A DNA stretch of 64,000 bases, taken from positions 335,452 through 399,451 of the forward strand of contig NZ_VMKN01000002.1 of assembly GCF_007483685.1 (NCBI RefSeq), read 5' to 3'. Below are positions 43,774 to 53,631 of this stretch, in pieces. A program made the position numbers and the translations under genes. The first letter of the stretch is position 1. Each line of letters begins with the position of its first letter. The notes under the pieces are model-generated. The model saw only the letters and a program-made list of their open reading frames with translations, had not been told where the DNA came from and searched no databases. The DNA is from Litoribacter populi (GTDB taxonomy: Bacteria > Bacteroidota > Bacteroidia > Cytophagales > Cyclobacteriaceae).

Positions 43774-46272
43774 TTAGCGTATTTTATAAACCCTCCTCCA
43801 AAGCTTGAACCCCTCTACCCAAATCACTGAGAAAAATCCAACAACAAAGGCTTGTATTAGAATTGTGGAGTTAATCGGAGCAAAGTCAAATACATCTCTC
43901 ATAGGTTCGAAAAACAATGCTGCTCCTAATACTAAAAGAGAGGCTGTGAGAATCAGGGGCATTAGTCTATTAGGATAAGACATGGTTTTTAGAATGGAAT
44001 AGTAAAATGACCTATTTGTCAAAGTCAAAAAAACGTTACTGAAGATTAAGGTGGAAAAAATCACCGTTCGAACAAGATTTTCACTCGCTCCAGCTTCCAT
44101 GTAATAATAGCCAATTCCCAAACACCCTCCTGTGATGATTAAACCTTGCACGATACTAATTGACAATTCCCTGAGGGAAAAGAATGTATTGGTCATTTGT
44201 CTGGGCGGTCGATCCATGGAACCGGGTTCTATGGGTTCATTTTCAAAAACTATAGAGCAAGTAGGCCCCATTACCAGTTCCAAAAATATTACGTGAATAG
44301 GTGAGAAAATGGCGGTATACTCCCAGAATAAAACCAAAGGCAGGGTTACTATTAGGATAATAGGGATGTGAATAGAAATAATGTATTGTATGGCTTTTTT
44401 GAGATTTTCATATATCCGCCGGCCAAGAGCCACCGCATCTACCATATGATCCAAATCATCATCCATCAAAACCAAAGCTGCTGCTTTCTTGGCAATCTCC
44501 GTCCCTCTCAATCCCATTGCAATTCCGATGTGAGCTGCTTTTAAAGCAGGGCCGTCATTGACCCCGTCTCCGGTCATGGCCACAATCTCACCGTTAGCTT
44601 TTAAGGCTTCGATGACTTTCATTTTGGCCTGGGGGAACATCCTGGAGAAAAGTTTGGTATGCCGAACTGTTTTGCGAAGTTCAAGAGGATGCATTTGCAT
44701 TACCTCAGAACCCTGCAGGGTCGATTCATGGTTTTTCATCCCTATCTGTTGGGAAATAGCTTGAGCGGTTTTTGAATAATCCCCGGTAATCATTTTGACC
44801 TCTATCCCAGCTTGATAAAATTTGGAAATAACCTCAGAAATATTGCTCTTCGGGGGATCATAAAAGCAGACCAAACCCAGAAACTCAAATTCAAACTCGA
44901 ACTGGGTCTCCGGATAAGCACCAGCCCATTCCGAGACTTTGCCCACTCCCAATACTCTGTACCCTTTTTGAGTGTAATTATCTACTTTTTTCATGACGCT
45001 TTCCTTTTCAGAAAATGTCAAATTGCATTGCCTAAGAACTCCCTCTGCGCTGCCTTTGACAGCTATGATATCATCATTCCTTCCATTTCGGAACACATGG
45101 GTCATGATGGGAGGTGTGCCTCCAAGTGGGTATTCATGCACCATCCTATGGGTACTTCTCATATCCACTTGTGTCACTTTGCCGTAGGTTTCATGAATGG
45201 CTTTTTCCATAGAATCAAAAGGCAGCACCTCTGAGGCCCAAAGACTATATTCCAACACCTCATTAGGTTCGCCAGGGCTGTCCGAATAATCATAGTGCCT
45301 CTGGACGGAGTGTTCATAGATGGCTGCCAGCTCCATTTTGTTTTCAGTCAAGGTGCCAGTTTTATCCACACAAATGACGGTAGCCGCTCCAAGAGTTTCG
45401 ACGGTATAGGGGCTTCGAGTGATGATCTGCTTTTTGTAGAGACGGTAGGCTCCCAAAGCCATGAATGTACTGAAGGCAACGGGAATCTCCTCCGGCAGTA
45501 CCGACATGGCAAGTGTCAACCCTTGCAAAAGGCTGTCCCAGATGTTTTTGGACAGATAGTAATTCACACCCCAAACTATAAAAAAAGCGACTGCTCCAAT
45601 TGCGGCCATTCCTGTTACAAACCTTGAAATCTGAAGCTGCAAAGGTGTCTTACTAACTTCGATTTCCCTCAGACTTATGCCTAGTTTATTCAAGGTGGTG
45701 TTTTTCCCGACTGATGAAACCCTAGTCACACAACTACCACCTAAAACCAAGGTTCCCTGATAAACCATTTGCTCTTTATGGTTGGCAGATTTTAAAACCG
45801 GGAAGGACTCCCCTGTCAATATACTTTCATTAACTGTGAAATCATGGGGTTCTACCACCACAGCATCTGCGGGTATCAGATCTCCGTCCTCCACCAACAT
45901 GAGGTCATTTACCACCAGTTGCTCACTGGGAATGGTGCTCAGTTCCCCGTCACGAAAAACTTTTGCCTGAGGGCTGCTGATTTTTTTGAGGGCGTCTATA
46001 GCGTTCTGGCTTTTCCTTTCCTGAAAAAGTGAGATACCTGAAACCAAACCTATGGCAATAAGCATGATAACCCCTTCCTGATATTCCCCAAGAAAAAAAT
46101 AAATGGATGCAGCTGCCAATAGGATTAGGAAAATGGGTTCCAATATCACTTCCTTGAGAATCGCCAACCCACGCCAACTGGTTTCTTTTGGCATCAAGTT
46201 GGCACCATGTTTTTCTCGACTGGTCAAAACCTCCGAAGCATTCAATCCGGTAAAACGATGGTTCTTTTTCAT
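43774..46272 (-). CDS. P2-type cation-transporting ATPase
   Basis: 832 residues. Order: N-terminal cation ATPase domain (GLNASEVLTSREKHGANLMP), actuator with ILTGESFPV, membrane motif PEEIPVAFSTF in helix 4, phosphorylation site DKTGTLT with D303, hinge [22 protein letters not shown], and C-terminal cation ATPase helices. PEEIP rather than PEGLP departs from SERCA, and the cation (calcium, magnesium, manganese or other) is uncertain. Length is short for calcium pumps (usually ~880). Transcribed alone. Confidence 0.9.
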   Translation of the reverse strand: MKKNHRFTGLNASEVLTSREKHGANLMPKETSWRGLAILKEVILEPIFLILLAAASIYFFLGEYQEGVIMLIAIGLVSGISLFQERKSQNAIDALKKISSPQAKVFRDGELSTIPSEQLVVNDLMLVEDGDLIPADAVVVEPHDFTVNESILTGESFPVLKSANHKEQMVYQGTLVLGGSCVTRVSSVGKNTTLNKLGISLREIEVSKTPLQLQISRFVTGMAAIGAVAFFIVWGVNYYLSKNIWDSLLQGLTLAMSVLPEEIPVAFSTFMALGAYRLYKKQIITRSPYTVETLGAATVICVDKTGTLTENKMELAAIYEHSVQRHYDYSDSPGEPNEVLEYSLWASEVLPFDSMEKAIHETYGKVTQVDMRSTHRMVHEYPLGGTPPIMTHVFRNGRNDDIIAVKGSAEGVLRQCNLTFSEKESVMKKVDNYTQKGYRVLGVGKVSEWAGAYPETQFEFEFEFLGLVCFYDPPKSNISEVISKFYQAGIEVKMITGDYSKTAQAISQQIGMKNHESTLQGSEVMQMHPLELRKTVRHTKLFSRMFPQAKMKVIEALKANGEIVAMTGDGVNDGPALKAAHIGIAMGLRGTEIAKKAAALVLMDDDLDHMVDAVALGRRIYENLKKAIQYIISIHIPIILIVTLPLVLFWEYTAIFSPIHVIFLELVMGPTCSIVFENEPIEPGSMDRPPRQMTNTFFSLRELSISIVQGLIITGGCLGIGYYYMEAGASENLVRTVIFSTLIFSNVFLTLTNRSFYYSILKTMSYPNRLMPLILTASLLVLGAALFFEPMRDVFDFAPINSTILIQAFVVGFFSVIWVEGFKLWRRVYKIR

Positions 46273-46370
46273 TTCCTGAATAATTTACCGCTTATTTTTT
46301 GCATAAAAAATGAGTCTGAACAACTCCTACGCTTTTTAAATTTAGTTTAAATAGACTTAATATTTTATCC

Positions 46371-47717
46371 ATGAAAACCAACCTGATTTTTATCTGGGAA
46401 ATGATCAAGACCAGCTTTTGGTTTATACCAGTAATAATTGTGAGTTCGGCGATTGCCTTGGCATTTTTCCTGATCCATGTGGACAGTAGTTATAGCATGG
46501 AGCCCATTGGACTGTTTGATTATCTGATCACAGAGGATGTTGACTCTGCTCGGGCAATCCTAACCACCATTGCGGGGGCTATGCTTAATGTAACCAGTAT
46601 TGTATTTTCTATTACTTTGGTAGCCTTAACACTCGCCTCTTCTGAATATGGGTCGAGGATGTTGAGGAATTTCATGAATGACAGGTTGAATCAGACAGTA
46701 CTTGGGACCTATATTGCTACATTCATGTTCTGCCTTCTTATTCTGAGAGTGGTGAGAGAAGGGGATGGGTCCACCGATGAGTTTATTCCCAATATCTCTA
46801 TTATGGTCACTTTGATCATTGCATTAGCCAACATATTTCTGCTAATAATCTATATCCACCATATAGCCGTAATTATTCAAGCAGATAATATCATTTCAGA
46901 TGTAAGTGACAAGTTGAACAAAAGCATTGAGAATATATTTCCAACCAAAATCGGAAAGGAAAATAAAGAGCAAGCAGACAACTTTCTGGATGAATACATC
47001 CGTAAAATCCCCTACAAAAACTATGTTTTCGCCCAAGAAAGCGGCTACCTACAACTTATAAATGGGAATGACCTGATTAAATTCGCCACGAAAAAGGACT
47101 TAATATTAGTAATCCATTTTCGGCCTGGAGACTTGATAGTGAAAGGAAGTGAACTTGTGCAGGTGCACTCCTCTGGGGTATTAGAGGAGGAAGACGCTGA
47201 AGTTGTACGTAAATCATTTGTAATAAGCCATGCTCGGACTCCCACTCAAGACTCCCAATTTGCAATTCACCAACTTGTGGAAGTCATCGCACGGGCTTTG
47301 TCCCCTGGAATCAATGATCCATTTACCGCAATTACTGCCTTGGATAAGTTGGTTTCCAACATCAGTGAACTGGCAGACAAAAAATTCCCGTCACCATACC
47401 GATTTGACGAGGGTAACCATTTGAGATTGGTGGTAAAATGCCTAAATTTTGCGGGGATAGTCGATGCGGCCTTTAATCAAGTGAGACAATACGGAAAAGA
47501 TAATCCTGCAGTACTTATCCGACTGATGGAGGGCTTGAGTATAGTGAATCAATTTATTAAAACAAAAGATCGAGAAACGATCATTTTAAAGCATGCTCAC
47601 ATGACAATGCGGGCCGGAGAAGGAAGCTTTACAGAAGCCGAAGACCTGAAGGACCTTCGGGGAAGGTATAACCGAGTACTTGGACAGCCTCCTCATGACC
47701 TTACCGAGGACAATTGA
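46371..47717 (+). CDS. DUF2254 membrane protein
   Basis: 448 residues with four N-terminal helices (about 15-35, 60-85, 112-130, 145-165) and a soluble C-terminal half. DUF2254 hallmarks are LTTIAGAMLNVTSIVFSITL, SSEYGSRMLRNFM and QLVEVIARALSPGINDPFTA. Function unknown; proposed as a membrane sensor or channel. Typical length 420-450, so complete. It lies divergently from the P-type ATPase with only 98 bp between starts, possibly co-regulated. Confidence 0.92.
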   Translation: MKTNLIFIWEMIKTSFWFIPVIIVSSAIALAFFLIHVDSSYSMEPIGLFDYLITEDVDSARAILTTIAGAMLNVTSIVFSITLVALTLASSEYGSRMLRNFMNDRLNQTVLGTYIATFMFCLLILRVVREGDGSTDEFIPNISIMVTLIIALANIFLLIIYIHHIAVIIQADNIISDVSDKLNKSIENIFPTKIGKENKEQADNFLDEYIRKIPYKNYVFAQESGYLQLINGNDLIKFATKKDLILVIHFRPGDLIVKGSELVQVHSSGVLEEEDAEVVRKSFVISHARTPTQDSQFAIHQLVEVIARALSPGINDPFTAITALDKLVSNISELADKKFPSPYRFDEGNHLRLVVKCLNFAGIVDAAFNQVRQYGKDNPAVLIRLMEGLSIVNQFIKTKDRETIILKHAHMTMRAGEGSFTEAEDLKDLRGRYNRVLGQPPHDLTEDN

Positions 47718-47805
47718 AATTGCTTATGTTTAAATATAAGCAGTTAGTTTGAATTTAGTTTTCTACTGATTAATTTTCCAAAAAATAATCCATTCTATAA
47801 AAGCA

Positions 47806-48246
47806 ATGCTTTCCCTTACCAACCCAGAGAAACAAAAAATCGCCGGATATCTTATCAAAGGCTTGATTTGTTTCTACGAAATCAAAACCAAGAAAATCTA
47901 TTCCTTGCCAGATGATGAGGACCATTTCAGTTATGACCTTACCCCTGAAGAGGAAGATATTTTGGACGAAATCGAAGACAATCCAGATAATTACGTGGAG
48001 TTTGTCAAAATGGAACCCTACCATGAAAGTCTGATCATGGAGGAATTTGCCGACCGGCAAGTCAAGGAGCGATCCATGCAGGAAGACCTCTTCAATGCTT
48101 TGGCAAAACCAAAAGCTACTTCGAGTTTCCGTGTAGTGGTTGAAAGTTCTCAGCAATACAAGGCCAAGTGGAACGAATACTTACTTTCCAAATATTTGGA
48201 CTGGGTGCAGGAACAACTAGACAGCCACAACATAATGGAAAATTAA
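47806..48246 (+). CDS. UPF0158 family protein
   Basis: 146 residues matching the UPF0158 family: IAGYLIKGLICFYEIKTKKI, then YVEFVKMEPYHESLIMEEFA, and W.EYL at the end. It is soluble, highly acidic in the first half (EEEDILDEIEDNPDN) and of unknown role. Nine bases separate it from the GDPD gene, with which it is presumably co-transcribed. Confidence 0.88.
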   Translation: MLSLTNPEKQKIAGYLIKGLICFYEIKTKKIYSLPDDEDHFSYDLTPEEEDILDEIEDNPDNYVEFVKMEPYHESLIMEEFADRQVKERSMQEDLFNALAKPKATSSFRVVVESSQQYKAKWNEYLLSKYLDWVQEQLDSHNIMEN

Positions 48247-48255
48247 AAAACCCTT

Positions 48256-49068
48256 ATGCGGATTAAGTTCTCCATTTTCCTGCTTTTCATTCTTCATTCT
48301 CTAAATGCTAATGGGCAATCACTCCGCGAAATGCTTTTGCTTCCTGAGCCCATCGTCTGTAGTCACCGTGGTGTAACTGACCCGGAGAAGATGGAAAATA
48401 GCATTTTCAGCATGAATTTCTCCCAAAAGGCGGGAATAAAAATGCATGAGATTGATATCATGGAAACCAAGGATGGGGAACTCTTCCTTTTACATGACAA
48501 AACCTTAGACCGGACCACCGACCTCAGTGGAAAAATCGCCGAAAAAACCGCTGAAGAAATCCGAAAGGGCAAGCTTTTGATCACAGAGGAGCCAATTGCA
48601 AGTTTAAAGGAGACCTTGTCATGGGCGAAAGATAATGAAGCGTTTCTGATGCTTGATGCAAAAGAAGCACCGGTGCACACTATCATGAATGAGGTAAAGA
48701 CTGCCAAGATGTTGGATCAGGTAATGATTTTGACATTTTCTAGAGAGAGGGCCCGCGAAGCCTTTGATTATGAACATCCATACTTCGTATCCGTACTGAT
48801 TACGTCTGAGGAGGACATCCAGTATTACAAAGACCTTTCAAAAGGAAGTAATTACCTTATTGGCTACGTAAATAAAAATGCAGATCTCGAGCTTTATGAA
48901 AAAGTGAGGAAGGCCAACATCCCGGTAGTGACTGATACTATGGGAGAGTTTGACCTTGCTGCCAATAAAGAGGGACTTGATGTTTATCGTGAGTTTTTTA
49001 AACAGCGAAAACCCAGCATTTTGGTCAGCGACTACCCACTCTTACTCCAAGAGGCAATTTCAGAATAG
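48256..49068 (+). CDS. Glycerophosphodiester phosphodiesterase (secreted)
   Basis: 270 residues with a signal peptide (to NANGQ, about residue 21). The GDPD TIM-barrel has the catalytic HRG (H37, R38), a HEIDIMETKDGELFLLHD segment providing metal ligands Glu/Asp and the second His, and a C-terminal VSDYPLLLQ. It cleaves glycerophosphodiesters to glycerol-3-phosphate in the periplasm. The barrel is complete for the short bacterial form. Confidence 0.9.
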   Translation: MRIKFSIFLLFILHSLNANGQSLREMLLLPEPIVCSHRGVTDPEKMENSIFSMNFSQKAGIKMHEIDIMETKDGELFLLHDKTLDRTTDLSGKIAEKTAEEIRKGKLLITEEPIASLKETLSWAKDNEAFLMLDAKEAPVHTIMNEVKTAKMLDQVMILTFSRERAREAFDYEHPYFVSVLITSEEDIQYYKDLSKGSNYLIGYVNKNADLELYEKVRKANIPVVTDTMGEFDLAANKEGLDVYREFFKQRKPSILVSDYPLLLQEAISE

Positions 49069-49111
49069 CAGTTGTGGCAGGAATTCCGTATCTTTTCACA
49101 AAAGACATTTT

Positions 49112-50689
49112 ATGAAAAGGCTACTTTGCTGCTTAATTCTTTTCCTTTGGGTTAATTGTTTACAAGCCCAAGACTCCTGGACCTGGGGTGGGCCGGTTGA
49201 TCCCCTTCAGGCAAAATATGAGGTAGAGCACTACACCTTGAAATTGGAATTTTTTCCAGAATCCCAGGAAATAAAAGGTAGTAACACTATCAAATTCAGT
49301 TGCCCAGGTAAACTTGATACACTTCGTCTTGACTTGATCAATCAATATCAAGTGACAAAAGTCTTGGTGTACGAGGATGAGGCAGAATTTGCCCATGCGG
49401 AGGACGTTCTCGATATCTATATCCCCAACGGTTGCGCAGAAGAAGTAACCGTTTTTTATGGAGGTAAAACACCGCAAGCTCCCAATCCCCCGTGGGTAGG
49501 TGGATTTACTTGGACCAAAGATGAAAATGACAACCACTGGATGGGCCTTTCCAGCCAGAATGAAGGTGCGAAAATTTTTATGCCGGCGAAAAACCACCCT
49601 TCCAGCGAACCGCGGGAAGGGATTGACTTATACTTAACCGCTCCCTCTCCTTACTTTATCGCTTCCAACGGTCGCTTGGCACAAGAAGAAGAAAAAGACA
49701 GGAAGATTACGTACCGCTGGACAAGCACCTACCCCATTAACAATTACAATATCAATTTCACCTTAGGGAAATTTCACAAGGAGAGCAAAGAATATGCATC
49801 CATTGACGGAAATCCAATCCAAATGGAAGTTTACGTGCTGGAGGAAAACAAAGCCCAAGCTCCAATGCTGCTTAAGGTATTGGAAAACAGCACACGAACC
49901 CATGAAAGCTTTTTTGGCGAATTTCCCTTTCCCGATGATAAGATTGCGGTAGTTGAAACACCCTACTTGGGTATGGAGCACCAAACGATCAATGGATATG
50001 GCAATAACTTTCAATTCGTACCCATGGGGGATGTGCAGTACGACTGGCTGCTTCATCATGAACTTGGCCATGAATGGTGGGGCAACAAGGTAAGCGTGAA
50101 AGATTGGGCAGACTTTTGGATCCATGAGGGTTTTACGGCTTATGGGGATTGGCTGTTTTTTCAAAAACATGGCGGTGATGATGCCTACCAGCAAAAAGTC
50201 CGCTCGGTAAGAAAAGACATCACCAACAGTCAACCGATTGTAAAAGGCACCAACCTGACCGCTGAAGAAGCCTACCATCCTGAAATATATACCAAAGGGG
50301 CATATATCCTGCACAGCTTGCGATTCATGGTTGGGGATGAATTATTTTTCCCCATGCTCAAAGGTCTGGTCAACGATGAACGGTTTATTTATCAAAACCG
50401 AACATCAACTGATGAGGTAATTGAATTTATGGAAACTTATACGGAAAAAAGTCTGAGGGGCTTTTTTGACCTGTACCTTTTTACAACGGACATACCGAAG
50501 GTAAACTTAAAGCGAAAAGGAAGGGGTACCTACCAACTGAGTTTGGAGAACATCGATTTCACCATGCCTGTGGAAATAAAAACGGATGAGGGCATAAAGA
50601 CCGTAGATTTATCTAAGAAACCGGTTACTATCCGCAGCAACCAAGCCCCAGAAGTGGATCCAAGGGGTTGGTATTTGTTGGAAAAGTAA
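49112..50689 (+). CDS. M1-family metallopeptidase
   Basis: 525 residues from the ATG at 49112; the long upstream extension is rejected because it covers the previous gene, whereas MKRLLCCLILFLWVNCLQAQ is a signal peptide. Zinc site HELGHEWWG (H316, H320) and E339 in WIHEGF form HExxH-x18-E. The substrate-amino-terminus motif reads GMEHQTI in place of GAMEN. It has the N-terminal beta-sheet and catalytic domains but lacks the helical C-terminal domain of larger aminopeptidases. Predicted periplasmic or outer-membrane aminopeptidase. Confidence 0.93.
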   Translation: MKRLLCCLILFLWVNCLQAQDSWTWGGPVDPLQAKYEVEHYTLKLEFFPESQEIKGSNTIKFSCPGKLDTLRLDLINQYQVTKVLVYEDEAEFAHAEDVLDIYIPNGCAEEVTVFYGGKTPQAPNPPWVGGFTWTKDENDNHWMGLSSQNEGAKIFMPAKNHPSSEPREGIDLYLTAPSPYFIASNGRLAQEEEKDRKITYRWTSTYPINNYNINFTLGKFHKESKEYASIDGNPIQMEVYVLEENKAQAPMLLKVLENSTRTHESFFGEFPFPDDKIAVVETPYLGMEHQTINGYGNNFQFVPMGDVQYDWLLHHELGHEWWGNKVSVKDWADFWIHEGFTAYGDWLFFQKHGGDDAYQQKVRSVRKDITNSQPIVKGTNLTAEEAYHPEIYTKGAYILHSLRFMVGDELFFPMLKGLVNDERFIYQNRTSTDEVIEFMETYTEKSLRGFFDLYLFTTDIPKVNLKRKGRGTYQLSLENIDFTMPVEIKTDEGIKTVDLSKKPVTIRSNQAPEVDPRGWYLLEK

Positions 50690-50692
50690 TGG

Positions 50693-50911
50693 TCAACCTC
50701 TAATCAACTCATCTTCCTCTATGGGCAAATCAATGCCTGGCGGCAGATCCAGCACTGGATCGCCGTCTTCTCCTTCATCCCCATCGTCCCCCTTATCATC
50801 ATCATCTCCGTAGCCTCCTTTCACTATCAACATGACAATTCGCAGCACTATTACCAAGCAAATGATAATGGCTACAAAGTAGTCCGGATGTAAAAGGAAA
50901 TACTCCCTCAT
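50693..50911 (-). CDS. Small acidic single-pass membrane protein
   Basis: 72 residues: one helix (about 12-30, FVAIIICLVIVLRIVMLIV) then a very acidic Gly/Asp-rich tail (GYGDDDDKGDDGDEGEDGD) and PGIDLPIEEDELI. It could bind divalent cations, but I recognise no family. It is convergent with the M1 peptidase, with 3 bp between the stops. Confidence 0.55.
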   Translation of the reverse strand: MREYFLLHPDYFVAIIICLVIVLRIVMLIVKGGYGDDDDKGDDGDEGEDGDPVLDLPPGIDLPIEEDELIRG

Positions 50912-51004
50912 GGCAACTGTAATTTACTGAAAAATTGATAGTAGTAAAATACATAAATTATACCAAGAGGGAGTATTTGGGCAAAGGATTTTTTTCAGAA
51001 AATT

Positions 51005-52261
51005 TTAGCTTTTAGAGGCAAAGTCCTCCACGGCTCTCCATACCCTGAATACGTTGGTGCTGCAGATTTTCTCAATGTCTTCTTTGCTGTAACCTCTTTT
51101 TAACAATTCTGCGAAAAGATTGGGATACATGGAGACATCTTTGAGCCCTGTGGGTAAAGAATCCCCCACTCCATCAAAGTCAGAACCCAAGCCTACATGA
51201 TTGATACCCACCAAGGAAACTACATGATCGAAGTGGTCGGCCACTTTTTGCACATCGGGAAATGGATTGTGCTTGGCAGAATATTCAGATATGTATTTTT
51301 GAGCCTCTGGATCATTGCGGCTCAATTCATTTTCAGCCAGCCAATTGACAATATGCTCTCTCACTTCTCCGGTTTTCTCCTGGTAATTCCCATCAATGAA
51401 ACTTCCTCCAAAGTTGATCATGATTACACCATCATTTTCAGCCAGTTTTTTGATCATATCATCATCCATATTTCTTTCAAAACCCGGAGTAAATTTCCTA
51501 GCTGACGAATGGGATGCTATCACCGGCACCTTGGTCAATTCCATTACATCATAAAATGTCTCATCCGAAACGTGGGAAATATCCACCATGATCCCGACAC
51601 GGTTCATTTCCTTAACCACTTCCTTACCAAAATCACTTAATCCGCCGTGAGTTTTGCTATCATCATAGGAAGAGTCCCCGATCAAGTTATCCTTGCCATG
51701 GGTCAAGGTAACATACCTGATACCTCTTTCGTGGAAATATGCCACATTTTCAATTTTATCCTCTATCGGTGCCCCATTTTCCATCCCCATGGGTAGGGAT
51801 ACTAAGCCTTTTTTGAAATTAGCAGCAATGTCACTGGGACTATAGGCCATGGCATATTTGTCAGGCCATGTTTCGGCAATCCTTTCGGTCATCAATATGA
51901 GGGAATCTGCAAAGGCTTTCGCGCCACCTTTTTCTTGATAACTGGCAGGGATATAAATCGACATGAAGGGAGCATCCAGTCCCCCTTCTTTTGCTCGAGG
52001 GAAGTCAAAATTGCCTCCTTCTGTTCTCTCCGAAACATCCAAAATCTCACGTTGTAGGGTAAACCCGCCTACTTTCATCCTGTAGGGAAGGTCCACATGC
52101 CCATCCACCATGATAAACTCTTGAGCCATCGTTTTGGCTGCTTCGAGTCTTTCCTGGTCGCTCATAGATTGGTAATCGGTATCCTGCCGAAGTTCTGATT
52201 GCTGACAGGCAAACATCATGGGAATAGCCAGAAACATTCCCAGTTTTTTCAATGCTTTCAT
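51005..52261 (-). CDS. Membrane dipeptidase (M19 family) lipoprotein
   Basis: 418 residues. The N-terminus MKALKKLGMFLAIPMMFACQ carries a lipobox with Cys19. The M19 zinc site has VDGHVDLPYR (H and D ligands), a bridging Glu in MENGAPIED, and His in VDISHVSD and ASHSSARKF. The end contains HVGLGSDFDGVG. It hydrolyses L,D- or L,L-dipeptides, possibly from peptidoglycan. Monocistronic. Confidence 0.93.
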   Translation of the reverse strand: MKALKKLGMFLAIPMMFACQQSELRQDTDYQSMSDQERLEAAKTMAQEFIMVDGHVDLPYRMKVGGFTLQREILDVSERTEGGNFDFPRAKEGGLDAPFMSIYIPASYQEKGGAKAFADSLILMTERIAETWPDKYAMAYSPSDIAANFKKGLVSLPMGMENGAPIEDKIENVAYFHERGIRYVTLTHGKDNLIGDSSYDDSKTHGGLSDFGKEVVKEMNRVGIMVDISHVSDETFYDVMELTKVPVIASHSSARKFTPGFERNMDDDMIKKLAENDGVIMINFGGSFIDGNYQEKTGEVREHIVNWLAENELSRNDPEAQKYISEYSAKHNPFPDVQKVADHFDHVVSLVGINHVGLGSDFDGVGDSLPTGLKDVSMYPNLFAELLKRGYSKEDIEKICSTNVFRVWRAVEDFASKS

Positions 52262-52580
52262 AGTATTAGGTTAAGTCAGATATTATCTAAAAAGGAATTT
52301 AATACAATCTTTCCATAACAGGAAATGATTATCTACAGACGGTTCTCCTTGGTTATAGAATGGATGAAACCCCTCTCTTTCGGTTTCAAAAACCGGAATA
52401 ATTCCACGAAACTGAAAACAATTAACGGGTTTTACGTATTGAGCTTTATAGGATTATCCTTAACTTGCTGTTTATACGGGTAAATTATACCCAAATAAAC
52501 CGAATCATCCCGTTCTGCTAGTGTAATTCGACATTGGAAAGACTGGAAATTTTCTTTTCGAATAGGAATTATAAAGTACC
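52262..52580. other. Divergent intergenic region
   Basis: 319 bp between the dipeptidase and acyl-ACP desaturase starts. A small dyad CGGTTT-CAA-AAACCG lies at 52381-52395. I could not locate a full -33/-7 pair for either gene. Confidence 0.4.
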
Positions 52581-53576
52581 ATGAAAGCTATTACAAATCA
52601 CGAATTAGAGAAAAACATGGAGGTCATCAGTCAACTTGATGACCTAGTCGGCGAAACTGTCGACAATGTATTGGTTGATCCAGATGACTGCTGGCAACCT
52701 ACTGACTTCCTTCCCAACATGTCAGAGCCAGATGCGCTCGATCAGGTGAAAGCCCTACGGGAAAGAACAGCCGGCATTCCTGACACCATAATCACTTCCC
52801 TTATTGGGAATATGATCACCGAAGAAGCTCTTCCAAGTTACCAAACTTATTTTAACCTTTTGGAAGGCATCAACCCAGAGGGTAGTCTTTTGAGCGAAAG
52901 GGGCTGGGTAAGATGGTCAAAAGCCTGGACTGCTGAGGAAAATAGGCATGGAGACTTGTTGAATAAATACCTTTACCTCTCTGGCCGAGCTGATATGAGA
53001 GCTGTAGAGCAAACCATCCATAGACTTATATACAATGGTTTTGATCCAAGATCTGAGAAGGATCCTTATCAAGCTATTATTTATACCTCCTTCCAAGAAA
53101 GAGCGACAAAAGTTTCCCACACAAATACTGGAAAATTGGCAACCAAAGCAGGGGATGATGTGCTTTCACGAATTTGTAAAACAATTGCAGGTGATGAAGC
53201 CCGACATGAGAAAGCTTACAAATCTTTCATGAGCAGGATTTTTGAAATTGATCCAAATGGTGCCATGGTAGCATTTGAGAAAATGATGAAAAAACAAATT
53301 GTGATGCCCGCAGTTCTAATGGGTGAAGGTGGAAGTAATCCAACCCTTTTCAGTCAGTTTTCGGCCATCACCCAGAAAATCGGGGTGTATACCGGCTGGG
53401 ATTATGCCAGAATTATAGAGCATTTGGTGAAGCTTTGGGACGTGGAAAATGTAACAGGCCTCAATGATGTAGCAGCAAAAGCCCAAGACTATTTGGCAGG
53501 CCTTTCTGCAAGATACATGAGACTAGCGGATAGAATGAAGACCCCAGACGAAATCAGCCTGGCTTGGCTAAAATAA
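52581..53576 (+). CDS. Soluble acyl-ACP desaturase
   Basis: 331 residues of the plant stearoyl-ACP desaturase family. The two di-iron EExxH-type motifs are in WTAEENRHGDLLNKYL and AGDEARHEKAY; both are complete. There are no membrane segments. It introduces a cis double bond into ACP-bound fatty acids, using ferredoxin and oxygen, and complements the membrane desaturase at 38251. A strong terminator follows. Confidence 0.92.
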   Translation: MKAITNHELEKNMEVISQLDDLVGETVDNVLVDPDDCWQPTDFLPNMSEPDALDQVKALRERTAGIPDTIITSLIGNMITEEALPSYQTYFNLLEGINPEGSLLSERGWVRWSKAWTAEENRHGDLLNKYLYLSGRADMRAVEQTIHRLIYNGFDPRSEKDPYQAIIYTSFQERATKVSHTNTGKLATKAGDDVLSRICKTIAGDEARHEKAYKSFMSRIFEIDPNGAMVAFEKMMKKQIVMPAVLMGEGGSNPTLFSQFSAITQKIGVYTGWDYARIIEHLVKLWDVENVTGLNDVAAKAQDYLAGLSARYMRLADRMKTPDEISLAWLK

Positions 53577-53583
53577 AACACTG

Positions 53584-53613
53584 AAAAGCTTGAATAACCT
53601 TCAAGCTTTTTTT
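53584..53613 (+). terminator. Terminator of the acyl-ACP desaturase gene
   Basis: An 11-bp stem AAAAGCTTGAA / TTCAAGCTTTT with a TAACC loop, then TTT. It makes an upstream TTG start for the pirin gene implausible. Confidence 0.9.
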
Positions 53614-53631
53614 ATGCATATTTCACAACCC

